64,000 bases of DNA from Carettochelys insculpta. Lineage: Eukaryota; Chordata; Testudines; Carettochelyidae. The DNA lies in the NCBI RefSeq assembly GCF_033958435.1, contig NC_134146.1, positions 29,906,501 through 29,970,500 on the forward strand. The letters run 5' to 3'. A program made the translations under genes and the position numbers. The notes beneath the pieces are model-generated. The model searched no databases and was not told the origin of the DNA. It worked only from the letters and a program-made list of their open reading frames with translations. Shown piece after piece: positions 13,829 through 24,121 of this stretch. Numbering within the stretch: the first letter of the stretch is position 1; the number at the start of each line of letters is the position of its first letter.

Positions 13829-13965
13829 TACAGATGGGTAAACTGACACACAGAAGGGTAGCATGATTAAGTGACTTTTCCAAGGACACATAGTAGTATC
13901 AGTGAATAGTCTGAGAACAGTACCCAGCAATCAGTGTTGAGCCTTCTGTTCTTAATCATTCGATT
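13829..13965 (+). repeat. MIR-like CORE-SINE fragment
   Basis: The wording 'cagatgggtaaactgacaca', then 'aagtgacttttccaaggaca', follows the well known MIR core found across amniotes. It is followed by the usual decayed tail to about 13965. No function beyond an old insertion is implied. Confidence 0.6.
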
Positions 13966-14447
13966 TACAGACAAAGTAAGGGGGCTGGAAATTCTAGCTC
14001 ACATAAACCTAAACTTAATAAAGTAACTGGGGTGTATTCAGGAAATTATACCTCATGGAGTCTGGCCTTTGAGGAAAGCAAGAACCTTGAACACTGATAA
14101 GATATGACATCACAAAGTATCTGAAGAAGCATGAGCTGCTGTAAACTATTTTGCTTTCTTTAATAAAGGGTAAAATCATGACAAATACAGTGACAATTTC
14201 CAAGGAAAAACTGAGGGGGTTAAAGATGGGTGAAGTGATGGATATATATAGAGGAATGCCTAAAAGGCATATCAGGTATGGAAAATAAGTAAATATGGGT
14301 AAACTGGTTCAACTTAAACAACAACTGGAACAAATATTCAACCCCCAAATAGAAGCAAACCCAAGTTAGTTAATTTTGTGGGTTTTAGATGACTTTCTTT
14401 GGTCCTCTTTTGGCACTACACCAAAATGTTGGGCTTATCTCCAAATA

Positions 14448-14595
14448 TCAGAGAAGTAGCCAAGTTAGTCTGTATCTTCAAAAACAACAAGCAGTTCTGT
14501 GGCACCTTATAGACTAACATGTCTACATACATAGATATATCTACATACATAGATGTTAGTCTATAAGGTGCCACAGGACTGCTTGTTGTTTTTAC
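14448..14595. mobile_element. Fold-back retroposon with 9-bp target duplication
   Basis: 148 bp flanked by 'ctccaaata' on both sides (14439-14447, 14596-14604). The left arm runs from 'agttagtctgtatc' to 'gtggcaccttatagactaac'. The right arm from about 14555 is its inverted complement: 'gttagtctataaggtgccac', then 'gactgcttgttgttttt'. The short loop between them holds 'ctacatacatagat' twice. The RNA would form a hairpin of about 45 bp. It belongs to the same family as 3634-3710 and 36000-36177. Confidence 0.7.
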
Positions 14596-14870
14596 CTCCA
14601 AATAGTCACACATGCCCACACATCCATTTTGTTCTGTTTTGACCTGGAGCACTTGCAAACATACCCTAAACTTGATCATGGTCTCAGGCCCTCTTCACAA
14701 TTAAGCCAGCCCTCCAGCTTCTTCTCCCATCAAAGCTCCCCTGAAACAATTGCTCTTCAGGCGGATGTAGTTCAGGTACATTGGTTTCATAGACAATAGT
14801 ACACAGTGTCACTCAGGTGGCCAGCATTATGTCCAACCATCTATGACTGCTCTAACCTGATAGCATAGGC

Positions 14871-15341
14871 CAAGGACGAACAAACTTTTTATGTTGCCCC
14901 CACTTTTCAGCCCTGCAACTAGCCCCCCCACCTTAACCTGTGGGAGGACCACACAAAAGGATGGGGGCGGATCTCAGGAATGGGGTGCGCTGCTCGGAAA
15001 GAGGGTAGTGGGGGTCATCGGGTGGATGTGAAATGGCACCAGTACTGTGAGAGAGTGTGTCGCAAGAGGCAGCGGGAGACCGATCAGATGTGCCAGCAGA
15101 TCTATAATGCAGAGACGGCCAGGAAGATTGCATTTCTAATGAGAAAAAATCAACATGACCCATGGCTAGGCTATCAGAGCCAAAGAATTAGAATAGCTTG
15201 GAAAACCATGACTTCTGCTTGGTAAAAAAAAACAAAAACAAAAGCCATACTACTATCATATCTGATCACCTCATTGCCAGTCTCAGCCAACCACTGTGCC
15301 CCCATTACAAAACATCATGCCCCGCACTTTGTGTACCCCTG
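14871..15341. mobile_element. hAT-type MITE, 471 bp
   Basis: Bounded by 'caaggacgaacaaac' and 'gtgtacccctg', matching the ends of 2727-3144. The flanking 8-mers are 'gcataggc' (14863-14870) and 'acataggc' (15342-15349), agreeing at seven of eight positions. The interior gives an 81-codon open frame (14980-15225, plus) with a charged segment 'ERVCRKRQRETDQ' that I do not recognise. Nothing indicates that it is a real gene. Confidence 0.7.
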
Positions 15342-15884
15342 ACATAGGCAATATGTTATATGGGCTGCTGGGGCCCCAGCCCCATGAATATTCACATCTC
15401 CATGCACAGCATCAGCAATGTTCAGAGACCCAGGTGTCTCAGAGTCCAAAGCTGCTTCATGAAGAGCTACAAAGGACCTGCAAAGGATCAGTACCTGAGG
15501 CAGCTGGCTCACATTAGGTGATCCTTGACCTCTCTACCTGTGCTGCAGGATGGAGGAGGATGTGACATGATTAGCAGCCTGTCTCTCCAGCCTCCCCCTA
15601 CCCTAGGACAGCAAGAGGATTCTGCAAAACATATGTTGTAAAACTCAAATATTACTATGCCAAAACTATAACATACACATTAAGTGTGTGAAAAATAGTA
15701 AAGAAAGTAGTGCAAAGCACAACCAGTGTAACAAAGCAGCAAAATATATTGTTTGCATGTATTTATGGTAGGTCAATATATGTATTTACTCATGTGAGGA
15801 TACAAAGAGAATGAATGAATCCATCATTCATTATTCACATTCTTGCTAGGAAGAGTAATACAACATTAGAAACATGGGCCTGAT

Positions 15885-15970
15885 TCCTTTCATACTAGTT
15901 TTAGACTTGTTTAACTCCACAAACTTCAATGAAGTTATTCCCATTTGATACTGGCTTCAATAGAATCAGA
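15885..15970. repeat. Old palindromic repeat ('gggcctgattc' / 'aatagaatcagaccc')
   Basis: Opens 'gggcctgattcctttcat' and closes 'ttcaatagaatcagaccc', its approximate inverted complement. The centre reads 'acttcaatgaagtta'. The same 'gactccatTGAAGTCAATGGA' theme recurs near 10480, 31060, 34370, 39375, 47965 and 53965. I infer an ancient fold-back transposon family whose name I cannot give. Confidence 0.45.
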
Positions 15971-16149
15971 CCCACTGTCAAACTCACTAGGAGAAAAGTG
16001 GGTCAGAGGGATACTGATTGGCATTTTCAAGATGCTGAATGTATGGGGAAGGAAGCCTTTTCTATAAACTCTTTAAACTGCTATGAACTAGGATATAAAT
16101 TCTAGATTTGGATCTGTATACATAACTCTCACTGAAGTCAATGTTATCC

Positions 16150-16300
16150 CATGCCTATATAATGTTGACAGACCTGGGTTGACAGCACCAGGGATAGAAC
16201 CTACAAGCAGAGGGTCTAAAGCCCTGCACTCTGCCACATGAGCTAAAGACCAGCTGGCTCTCAGCCAACGCTGTAGAGCAGAGACTTCACTCACCCTGGT
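16150..16300 (-). mobile_element. tRNA-like SINE fragment with A and B boxes
   Basis: On the minus strand there is an A-box-like 'tagctcatgtggcag' (plus 16231-16245) and, about 40 bases on, a B-box-like 'ggttctatccc' (plus 16191-16201). The spacing and order are those of an internal RNA polymerase III promoter. The sequence between does not fold as a clean tRNA and there is no anticodon arm I would trust, so this is a SINE head rather than a tRNA gene. Confidence 0.5.
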
Positions 16301-16584
16301 ATGAGGTCTCAGTGCCTCTGGATACTACACCTATATCAAGAAAATAATTTAGCCTTGTACACATATCCGTATTCTTCAAGGAAGTACTGTACAGAATATA
16401 TTTTGCCCCAAAAAGCTGGCACACATTTTATGTTGTGGTCAACAAAAACATAGTTCAAAATCTATACAACTGCAATACCCTAAGGCCACATGCTTCCACC
16501 CTCACAAACATCAAATTACACCTTACTCCAGAAACAGCCACTCTGAAATCAATGGGACAGCTCACAGTATATGGTATTACTTGC

Positions 16585-16735
16585 AGATTTTAAGATGAGA
16601 AGGGACCATTACATCATGTAATCTGACCTGTCTACCATAGGCCATAGAATTTCATCCAGTTACTCTATGTTGAACGCAATAACTTATGTTTGGCTAAAGC
16701 ATATCTTCCCAAAGACATCATTCCAAGGGAATCCA
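16585..16735 (-). repeat. CR1-like 3' tail fragment
   Basis: The run 'ttttaagatgagaagggacc' followed by 'attacatcatgtaatctgac' follows the CR1-related wording common in turtle DNA (compare 43820-43885 and 6508-6550). It is about 150 bp, decayed, with no coding part. Confidence 0.5.
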
Positions 16736-17857
16736 GCCCATAAGATATTGTGTGCTATTTATAATTAATGTTGTTTTTGTTAATGTGTGTGTATAATATA
16801 CATTTAAAGTTTTATTTAAAAAGCTTAGGAAAGGACATGCCCCAAACCAAGTGTTATATTTTGGGACCTTGTCATACTCTCCATTATTTGTAAATTGTAC
16901 TGTTTTGTTGCAACATCCTCCTATTCGCCCTGTTTCTTTCCTATTTTACATATGCAACCCCACCTACCCACTCATACAAATTCAACAAATTCCTATTGAA
17001 CTGAAATAAAATGAACCAAGACATATTTTTAAAACTCTGAATAATGCTTTATAGAGAGTAAAATGTATCAGTTTGAATGATCTCATGTTATGACATGCAC
17101 AAATATTATAGGTCAAATAACTGCCAGATTTTGGACTAAGCAGTTTATGGAATATCTGAAATATTAACAAGCTGTCCCCTGTGTAGTCAGCATCAGTGAA
17201 TTTCCATGCAAGTATTTGGAATGAGTCACAGAAGTCTTCTATCTTACACATATGCCCTTACTCAAGAAGTTTCTTCAAGAATTTTTGTTAGTGATTTACC
17301 AGGAAATTACAATAGCCTGAATGAATTGTGAAATAATGACTTGGTTAATTTATCACTATAACAGATTTCTGATCAGTAGGGCACTAAGAGGAAACTATTT
17401 AAAAATATTCACTGTATTAGAAGACACAGACTCACATTTGGTTCTTTAAGCAAACTGACAAGCTACACAAATTCTCTTGGCTTTCAAACTCACACTGCCA
17501 TTTACTGCAATAGTAAGACATACAAATAACTTTGATAACAAAAAGTGTTTTCAACAGTAAAGCTTGATTTTAGGGTACTTTTCTCAAATTTCTGCAAAAA
17601 ATTAAAACCTTGGCAAAAAATGTATTTTGCAGGTCAATACTTCTTTTCTACTCCTTGGCCACTAAATTAATAAAGACAGCTACAAAGGCTCCTGATGCAC
17701 AATACATACAATACATGCTTTGTCTCTGACTATGGAATAGTATTTTAACTGATCAGAAATGAAAGTTTTCTTCACAGATTTATTGACTGAACTGAGTCAT
17801 TCAGCTATTTTCTACAATCATTTAACCTATGAACACCTTATTGCCATTGGTCTTCAA

Positions 17858-18147
17858 GGCTATGTCTACACAGCAGCCGTATTTCAAAACAGATATGCTG
17901 GAAGAATACGTTTGTGGAAGAAGGGTCTTCCGAAAGGGGAATTTCCTTTGGAAGGACCCCCATGTCCTTCCGAAGGAGGCCCATCTACATGGCAACTTTG
18001 CTTCTGGAATGGGATTTCCAGAAGTGAGATCTCGTGGTGATATGCTAATGAGGCATGAGATAGTTTAATCTGTGCCTTATTAGCATCTTCTGCTCCAGTC
18101 ATTTTCACACCCTTTCCAGAAGGTAGGGGGGTGAGTGTAGATGCAGC
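17858..18147. mobile_element. PIF/Harbinger-type MITE, 290 bp
   Basis: Left end 'ggctatgtctacacagc', right end 'gtgtagatgcagc'. The interior has the hallmark facing blocks 'atgctaatgaggca' and 'ccttattagcat', plus 'cttccgaaagg' and 'ccttccgaagg'. The flanking triplets do not match (caa/ttc), so one end may have been lost or rearranged. The open frames on both strands in this element are products of its palindrome. Confidence 0.6.
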
Positions 18148-19084
18148 TTCAGAGATGGGTGACATTTGTAAAGTCTAGCAAAAAACATGAAAACTCAAAC
18201 ATTTTTCAGGCCACTGAAACTATTCAGCAAGTTTGAACATAATTCAGTGAATAGGTGCTGCAAACAAACAAAACTGATTTTTGAAGTCTTGAAGATTTCC
18301 AAAATGAGCCCCATTGATGTTTTGTTTAGGTACAGGTGTTTCTACGTGCAATTTCAATTCCAATTGACAGTTGAAACATTTCATTAGCCTGAATAGGGGT
18401 TTATTTCCCCAGCAAGAAAAAATAAAGAAAAATCATCAGTTTGGGTATAAAACACTGCAAACTATTTGTTAGGGTTCGCCTGATGTTTGCCTCCTCCCAG
18501 ATTTGGCCAACAAATTGAAGAAAATAAATGGTTTACTCAGTTATATTCAAAATCTGGACTTTAAAAACACAAAATGAAAAGGAGTCATGCACTGAGATCA
18601 ATCCTTCAAGGCAGTGGGCACCTTCACAGGGTTTCACAGGTTCGGGCCTTATTTCCTTATCAGCTATCAAGTGCTTGAAAACAATTATCTGTAGACCTGG
18701 TTGACATGAGTAATTGGATATAAGACCTCACTTCTTCTAAGACAGTATTAGGGAGATAAATGGGTGACCAGGCTAAAACACATTGTCTGTATTAACTAAG
18801 ATAGGTAAATAGCTTTGGAAGCTGAGACACAGAATGTCTGAACTGCTAAGATAAGGGGAGGTGGGCACATTTACAAGAAAAAGTTAATAATTGACTAGGA
18901 AAGTCCAGGAACCAATGATAAGCTTAAGAGTAAGAGAAAGTATGTGGACGAAGACAATCACAAAATATATGATGCAATGTGTAGCACATGCAATGAGTTG
19001 TGTAAATGTTTATAAAGGAAGAGGATTGGTGTGTAACTTTGGTTCTGTGATATACCCTGCATTCACTCCCTGGATTTGAGTCAT

Positions 19085-19330
19085 AAGAACATAAGACCAT
19101 GCATACTGGGTCAGACTAAAGGTTCATGTAGCCCAGTATCCTGTCTTCCCATAGTGGCCAGTGCCGGGTGCTTCAGAGGGAACACATGGAACAAGTAAAC
19201 ATTAAGTGATCCATTCCCTGGTACCCATTCCCAGTTTCTGGCAAACAGTGGCTAGGGTCACCATTCTTGCCCATCCTAATAGCCATTGGTAAATGTATCT
19301 AGTTCTCTGGTTCTCTCGCTGTTGCTTTGC
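19085..19330 (+). repeat. CR1-related interspersed repeat fragment
   Basis: The text from 'agaacataagaccatgcata' through 'gcccagtatcctgtcttccc' to 'cccattcccagtttctggc' is a very common interspersed sequence in turtle and crocodilian genomes. I associate it with CR1-family LINE ends, but the exact family is recalled rather than shown. It is one of the better clues to the host group. Confidence 0.55.
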
Positions 19331-19973
19331 TGTACACCAAATAAAAGTACTCAAGTGATAAAATGTGGAGTTGAACCGAGAGCTCAGGAAGTTGAGCAGA
19401 AAGAGGTCTTGAGAGAATCCAAACACTATCCACTGACTCTGCAGGATGAAATTGAGAATCATTATAGAGTTCTGAGGCAATGGTAAATAGGAGCCCAATT
19501 CAAAGCCCACTGCAGTCAAAGGAGTCTTTCCACAGACTTCTAGTGGGCTTTGAATCAGAATGTATCAGTACAAGACACGTTTATTTGAGAATCTGAATCC
19601 GATTCTTTTCTGGCCTGCTATGGTAGAAGTCTATTATCGCCACTGCTTTACCCTGATGTAAGAGGAGAATCAAACCCTGACCCTGATCTCAATCCAGCAT
19701 CACAGGCATTCACTTCAAAGGGAATTTTAGGTGTGTAAGGACTGCCATCATGGGCCCTCTGGAGAATGCACAATATTGCTGAAGGAAAAAACTCATGAAG
19801 GAGGTTTCAAAATACTGTCGTTTACAACAACATCATTGTGTAAAAACTTGTTTCATCCACCATAAGAGCTCTGCTTAGAGAATCTTACCTGACAGATGGC
19901 ATGAGCAATGATGGGTTTTATTTTAAACTGTTCCTTTAAGATTCCCATAATCTGAAATGTGGAGAGCTCTTAC

Positions 19974-20368
19974 CTTCAATAATACACTGATCTGGGCTAG
20001 GAATTTTCTTCCCAATCTCCATGACATATGCTTTCACTTTACTAAGATTTTCCTTTAAGTGCAAGTACAGCTTATCCTGATATTCCACAGGATTTTTTAC
20101 TGTCTCTGTACTTCCTTTGTGGCAGTTTTCTTTAACAGATTCTGGCAAATTTTCTGATTCTGTACATTTGATACTTGGGTGTGAAACTGAAGAATTTTCC
20201 AGCTGTGATTCTTCAATATCTGGACCAAGAGGCATTTTGTCATTTTCTTGGCTAACATAAATTTCTGTGAAAGAGATGCCAGCTGCTATATCTCCATTAT
20301 CCATATCTTGTCCATTGTCTGAATTCATCCCCTTTGTACGGATTGCATGTAAAGCCAGACTTTTGGAC
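19974..20368 (-). CDS. VEPH1: VEPH1 coding exon e (linker and conserved C-terminal helix)
   Basis: 395 bp: one base completing Arg, 131 codons, one base carried over. The N-terminal half ('SKSLALHAIRTKG', then an acidic Ser/Asn/Glu-rich stretch) is a low-complexity, probably disordered linker and differs most from the human sequence. The last third ('YQDKLYLHLKENLSKVKAY', 'MEIGKKIPSPDQC') is strongly conserved. The acceptor is 'cattgcag' and the donor 'gaag|gtaagag'. By recall the human exon encodes 132 residues here, so the turtle exon is about one codon shorter. It is the largest VEPH1 exon in the window. Confidence 0.95.
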
Positions 20369-21389
20369 CTGCAATGCAAAAAGAGAAAAAGACAAATTGA
20401 TTTGTGATAGAGGTGAGATAGGCTGCAACATGCTGAAGAAACAGATGAGATTTCTGGTCAAATTCTACTCCCAGTTACATCTGTGCAGCTGCTTTGGTGC
20501 AATTCAGAGAAGAATTTGAGCCTAAATGTCTCATTGGTGGGCAAATAAAAATAGCTTTTAATAACATGTACTTCAAGAACTGATACTCAGAACCCAAATC
20601 AAATCAGAAACATAGTATGCAAAAGGAGTTAGACAATGTTATATTGTTTGGAGTCACTGAGTTTAGGAAGAAACTGTTTGAACATAGAGAGCTGCAGTTG
20701 CAAGTGTTCCATTTACTCCATCCCACAGTGCAAGCTAGAACCAATCACAACCGGCTGGGCTGGCCCCCTAATGCTCTAATCGATTACCATGACAACAAGG
20801 ATCTCTATCCCCACAACAAGCCAATACACAAGATCTATCATTATGACAATCCAATACACAATTCATTCCTCCCCACTTAATAAGAATGTCCCCTTAACAG
20901 AACAAGTATTGAACTAGGGAATGAGGCTAGGCTGCTTCAGTTTCCAGCTAACGTGGGGGGTTATTTTGCCCCTTAAGCAATGGTTAGCCTTAAACAAAGA
21001 TCCAATGTCTATGTGAAGTATGGTGGACGCCTAAGTGTTCTTACATGCTAAAGTATTATGGGGTTGGGCCTGACTGTGGGCCTGGAACTCAAAGAGTGAA
21101 CAGATGAGGCTGTTGAGTCAGCCTGGTCAGGGATGGGGTTTGTGTTTGCCACAGGCAGTGATGAGGAGAAGAATCAGGAACAGCTGACTCTTGACTGTGT
21201 ATATCACTGGTGGTGGTGAGGTCAGGCAACTCAATTGGAGATATGCCCCGGGGGCAGGCATAACCTGGCGACAGCTGACCTGCATGCCACTGCCGGATGA
21301 GATACTCTGCAGTCTGGAGTGTGTAGGAAAAAGGTTCTGTTTGAGTGATGATGGTGGCAGAGACTCATTTAACTCCAGAAGCATAGTTC

Positions 21390-22395
21390 CGAGCTAAAAC
21401 CAGCTCTCCTGAACTAAAGATTCAGTCTTTTGCCCTGGATGCATGCCTGTTGACATGACCTTGTTGTTGTTGTTGCACAATTTGTCAGGTTGAGAAGGTT
21501 TCAGAAGATCAAAGAAAGTGCAGACCTGACGTCCCATCATTAGAAAGGCCAGGGACATTTTGGTTATAGTCTGAGGTGTGTTTCTATAAGATAGTAACAA
21601 AGTATCCAGATGTTTTTGAATGAATGGTGGGCCCCTGGCCAATTTCAAAGCTTGTTTCTTTGTCTGCACAAACCTTTCAGCTAATCAATTGGTGGATAGA
21701 TGATTTGGTGCTGAGTGATGTGATGAATCCCATTTGCTTTCATAAAATTTCCAAATTCCTGAGAGATGAACTGCAAACAGTTGTTGCTCACGTGTTGTTC
21801 TGGCAGACAAAGCAACTAAAGAATCTGCACAGTTTTTGGAAAGTACTTTGAGCAGTAGTAGACAACGTTATAGAGACTTCTGGCCATTTAGAATGGGCAT
21901 GTACTGCCACCAAAAACATGGTTCCTTCAAATGGGCCAGCAAAATCAATGTGAATACGCTGCCACGGTTTTTCAGGCCAGTCCATGGGTTAGAGGTGCCA
22001 ACTGGGGTGCATTTATCACACCCTGAAATGTAGTTCTTGCCTTTTCTTCAATAGCACAGTCCAAGCCAAGCCACCAAAAATAACTTTGTGCACCATGCCA
22101 CAGTGACCTGAATGTAGCTGTTCTAACATCTGTGAGCTCAATAGCAGGAGAATAATGACATGCATTCTCCACAAAAAGCACCTAGAATGGATCAATAACT
22201 CCATCCTCCTGGACATGAAGGGAACAAGGTCTGGTGAGACCTGAGAGTCCTGTAGGGATGTTCCATGCATCACTAGATCCATAACTTGGGAAAGTACTGG
22301 GGCAATGCAAGTTGCCCTCTTAACTTGAGTAGCAGTGATGGGTATATTCTCTACCTGTTCAAAGTGAAAGATTTTATTCTGGCTAATCTCTTTGG
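21390..22395 (-). mobile_element. Ty3/gypsy-type retrotransposon remnant: integrase
   Basis: Minus-strand translations give, in order, a Gypsy-like linker ('SQVSPDLVPFMSRRMELL'), the zinc-finger His pair in 'LEQLHSGHCGM' and 'YFWWLGLDCAIEEKA', and the integrase core start 'PWQRIHIDFAGPFEG' with its first catalytic Asp. The second catalytic site reads 'VSNNCLQF' (21781-21799) where the family has SDNG, so Asp has become Asn. 'LAERFVQT' with the catalytic Glu follows near 21667, then 'LLSYRNTPQTITKMSLAFLM' near 21560. Frame changes and stops separate the pieces, and the zinc-finger cysteines are lost. No protease, reverse transcriptase or LTR was seen alongside. Confidence 0.85.
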
Positions 22396-22397
22396 CT

Positions 22398-22500
22398 AAG
22401 GCTACACTATTGTTTCTATTTTGGGATACAGCTGTATCCCAAAATAGAAACCATGCAGCCAAACATCATGCTCGAAATAGCTGGGCTATTTAAGTGCAGT
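22398..22500. repeat. MITE fragment carrying a perfect 40-bp palindrome
   Basis: 'ggctaaggctacact' resembles a MITE terminus. Positions 22412-22451 are a perfect palindrome with no spacer: the 20-base arm that begins 'gtttctattttggg' is followed at once by its exact complement. 'catgcagccaaacatc' and 'cgaaatagctgggctattt' follow. The fragment abuts the integrase remnant. Confidence 0.6.
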
Positions 22501-23171
22501 ATTTTGTTCCCCGCAAGGGTTATTGGGAAGTTGGGAATAAGCAGTAGCTCTCAGCCTTTCTAGACAACTTTACCCCTTTCCAGAGGTGGATTTATCTTGT
22601 GTACTCCAAATTTCACCAAATTGAAAAACTACTTACTTAAAAATCAGACATGCCGTGGCACACTAGTACTGAAAAAATTGCTTACTTTGTTATTTTTACC
22701 ATATAATTATAAAATAAAATGCTATTCCCCCCAGATTGAGAAACACTAATATAGTATACAGAGCCATATAAGTACATCATTGTCTGAATGAAATGTTGGC
22801 TTGTACTGACTTTGTAAGTGCTTCTCCTGTAGTCTGTTGTAAAAGTAGACTAATACGTTGATGTACCCCTAGGAATACCTTTCTATATCCTCAAAGGTAT
22901 ACATTCCCCTGGTGAAGAAGGGCTGTACTAGAGTGTACTATAAACAAGAATATTCTCTTTCTTTCTCTCTTGTCATGTTAGGGCAGGTTAAATACATAGT
23001 TTAGAAAGACTTTACCCAGGACTGGGACTCCCTGGCAAGACATCTGGTTAGAATTAGACTCATGATGGTCATGGGTATACTATAACTGAACTATTCCCTT
23101 AATGTTTGGATAAAGCTTTACTGCAAGACTGATATGCATGAAAACTACTCATGAATTTTCCAGAAGCATAC

Positions 23172-23381
23172 CTGTTAAATCTCATATCCTTCCTTTCTTC
23201 TTTAGAAACCTGGCCTAAACTGTATCTACGCACTGAGCCAGGAGTATTGTTGTCAACATTTATTTTTTCTTCAAAAGCGTGTATTTTAATCTGAAGGTTT
23301 TCATCCTCTTCATTTTCATTCATAACAGATTTTAAATCATCCAACTGTACAGGAGATTCTGTTTCAGCATTGTTTTCTGTC
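23172..23381 (-). CDS. VEPH1: VEPH1 coding exon d
   Basis: 210 bp: one base completing an Arg codon, 69 codons, two bases carried over. The first part is an acidic Glu/Asn-rich linker ('[19 protein letters not shown]'). The second part, '[20 protein letters not shown]', is nearly identical to human VEPH1 and contains a basic Ser site (RRYS) of a kind favoured by basophilic kinases. That kinase role is inference only. The acceptor is 'cttcttcag' and the donor 'aacag|gtatgc'. An open frame reads on past the donor to 23099 but loses similarity at the splice site. Confidence 0.95.
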
Positions 23382-24121
23382 CTGAAGAAGAAACAATTAG
23401 AGGTTTAACAGTGTCATGCTTTGCCCAAGATGACACAGTATATTCTTACTATGAACCACGTACTGTATCTCGTAAAATAATTGTGTTACCAGTCACGAAT
23501 TTCCTAGAATTTGATTAATCATTTTCAGAAACAGCTTGCAGTTCAATATGTAAGTCAGAATAATTAGAAATATTAAATATCTCTGAAAACACTGGATTAG
23601 AAATAGCATGTGATATATAGATTGAACCTCTCTAATCCAGTGCTCTCTCTCATCTGGCAAGATCCATAATCACATGATTTTAGTTAGCCAGATGACCACT
23701 GACAAGGGCATGGCCCATAAAGTTTCCCATGGTCCCATAAAGTTTGTTTACAGCCACCAATGCCATTTCTCAGCTTGTGTCTACACAGGGGCCCATGGCC
23801 AAAAGGGCAAAATCAAAAGCCAGGAATTGAAATCCCAGCGTTTGAAAGCGTACAACCACATGGCAAAGGCGGATCGCAGGTCCAACCCCCTCCTTCGACA
23901 ATCCATCCCATTCTTTCGAAAAGGAGCACCCGCATGTATATGAGCACTCTTTTGAAAGAAGGGAGGCGGAGACGCTGTGGATGGGGTCACATCGCTGCCG
24001 AGCCCTTCTGGGGCTCACAGCCAGCCGCTTCCTTAAAGGCCCCCTACCAATTCCCCCACCCTGCATGAGCAGAGGTCTGCTGAGCTGCCAGCAGTGACAC
24101 AGACCCCAGTGCAGCAGGACC

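Larger units (their letters stand above)
805..19973 (-). other. VEPH1: VEPH1 intron e-f, 19.2 kb: content
   Basis: Contains the separately listed hAT MITEs (2727, 14871), retroposon copies (3634, 14448), a GC-rich repeat (4.5-5.3 kb), CR1 (6.5-8.1 kb), a decayed MITE (9.4-10.1 kb), MITEs (10837, 17858), old SINE/MIR-like pieces and CR1-like tails. I recognise nothing in 805-2720, 3155-3620, 8111-9370, 11110-13820, 15980-16140, 16740-17850 or 18150-19080, apart from short A- or T-rich runs. The open frames in these stretches are short and unconserved in appearance. Confidence 0.6.
20369..23171 (-). other. VEPH1: VEPH1 intron d-e, 2.8 kb: content
   Basis: The middle is occupied by a Ty3/gypsy integrase remnant (21390-22395) and an adjoining palindromic MITE piece (about 22398-22500). 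Around 20790-20870 the phrase 'caatacacaa' recurs in a short imperfect tandem. I recognise nothing in 20370-20780, 20880-21380 or 22500-23170. Confidence 0.55.

Noticed and set aside
14980..15225. 81-codon charged frame
   Set aside because: It lies wholly inside a hAT MITE with a near-perfect 8-bp target duplication, and no known domain is visible.
16150..16300. A tRNA gene on the minus strand
   Set aside because: A- and B-box-like words are present, but no cloverleaf with a proper acceptor stem and anticodon arm can be drawn. It is better read as a SINE head.
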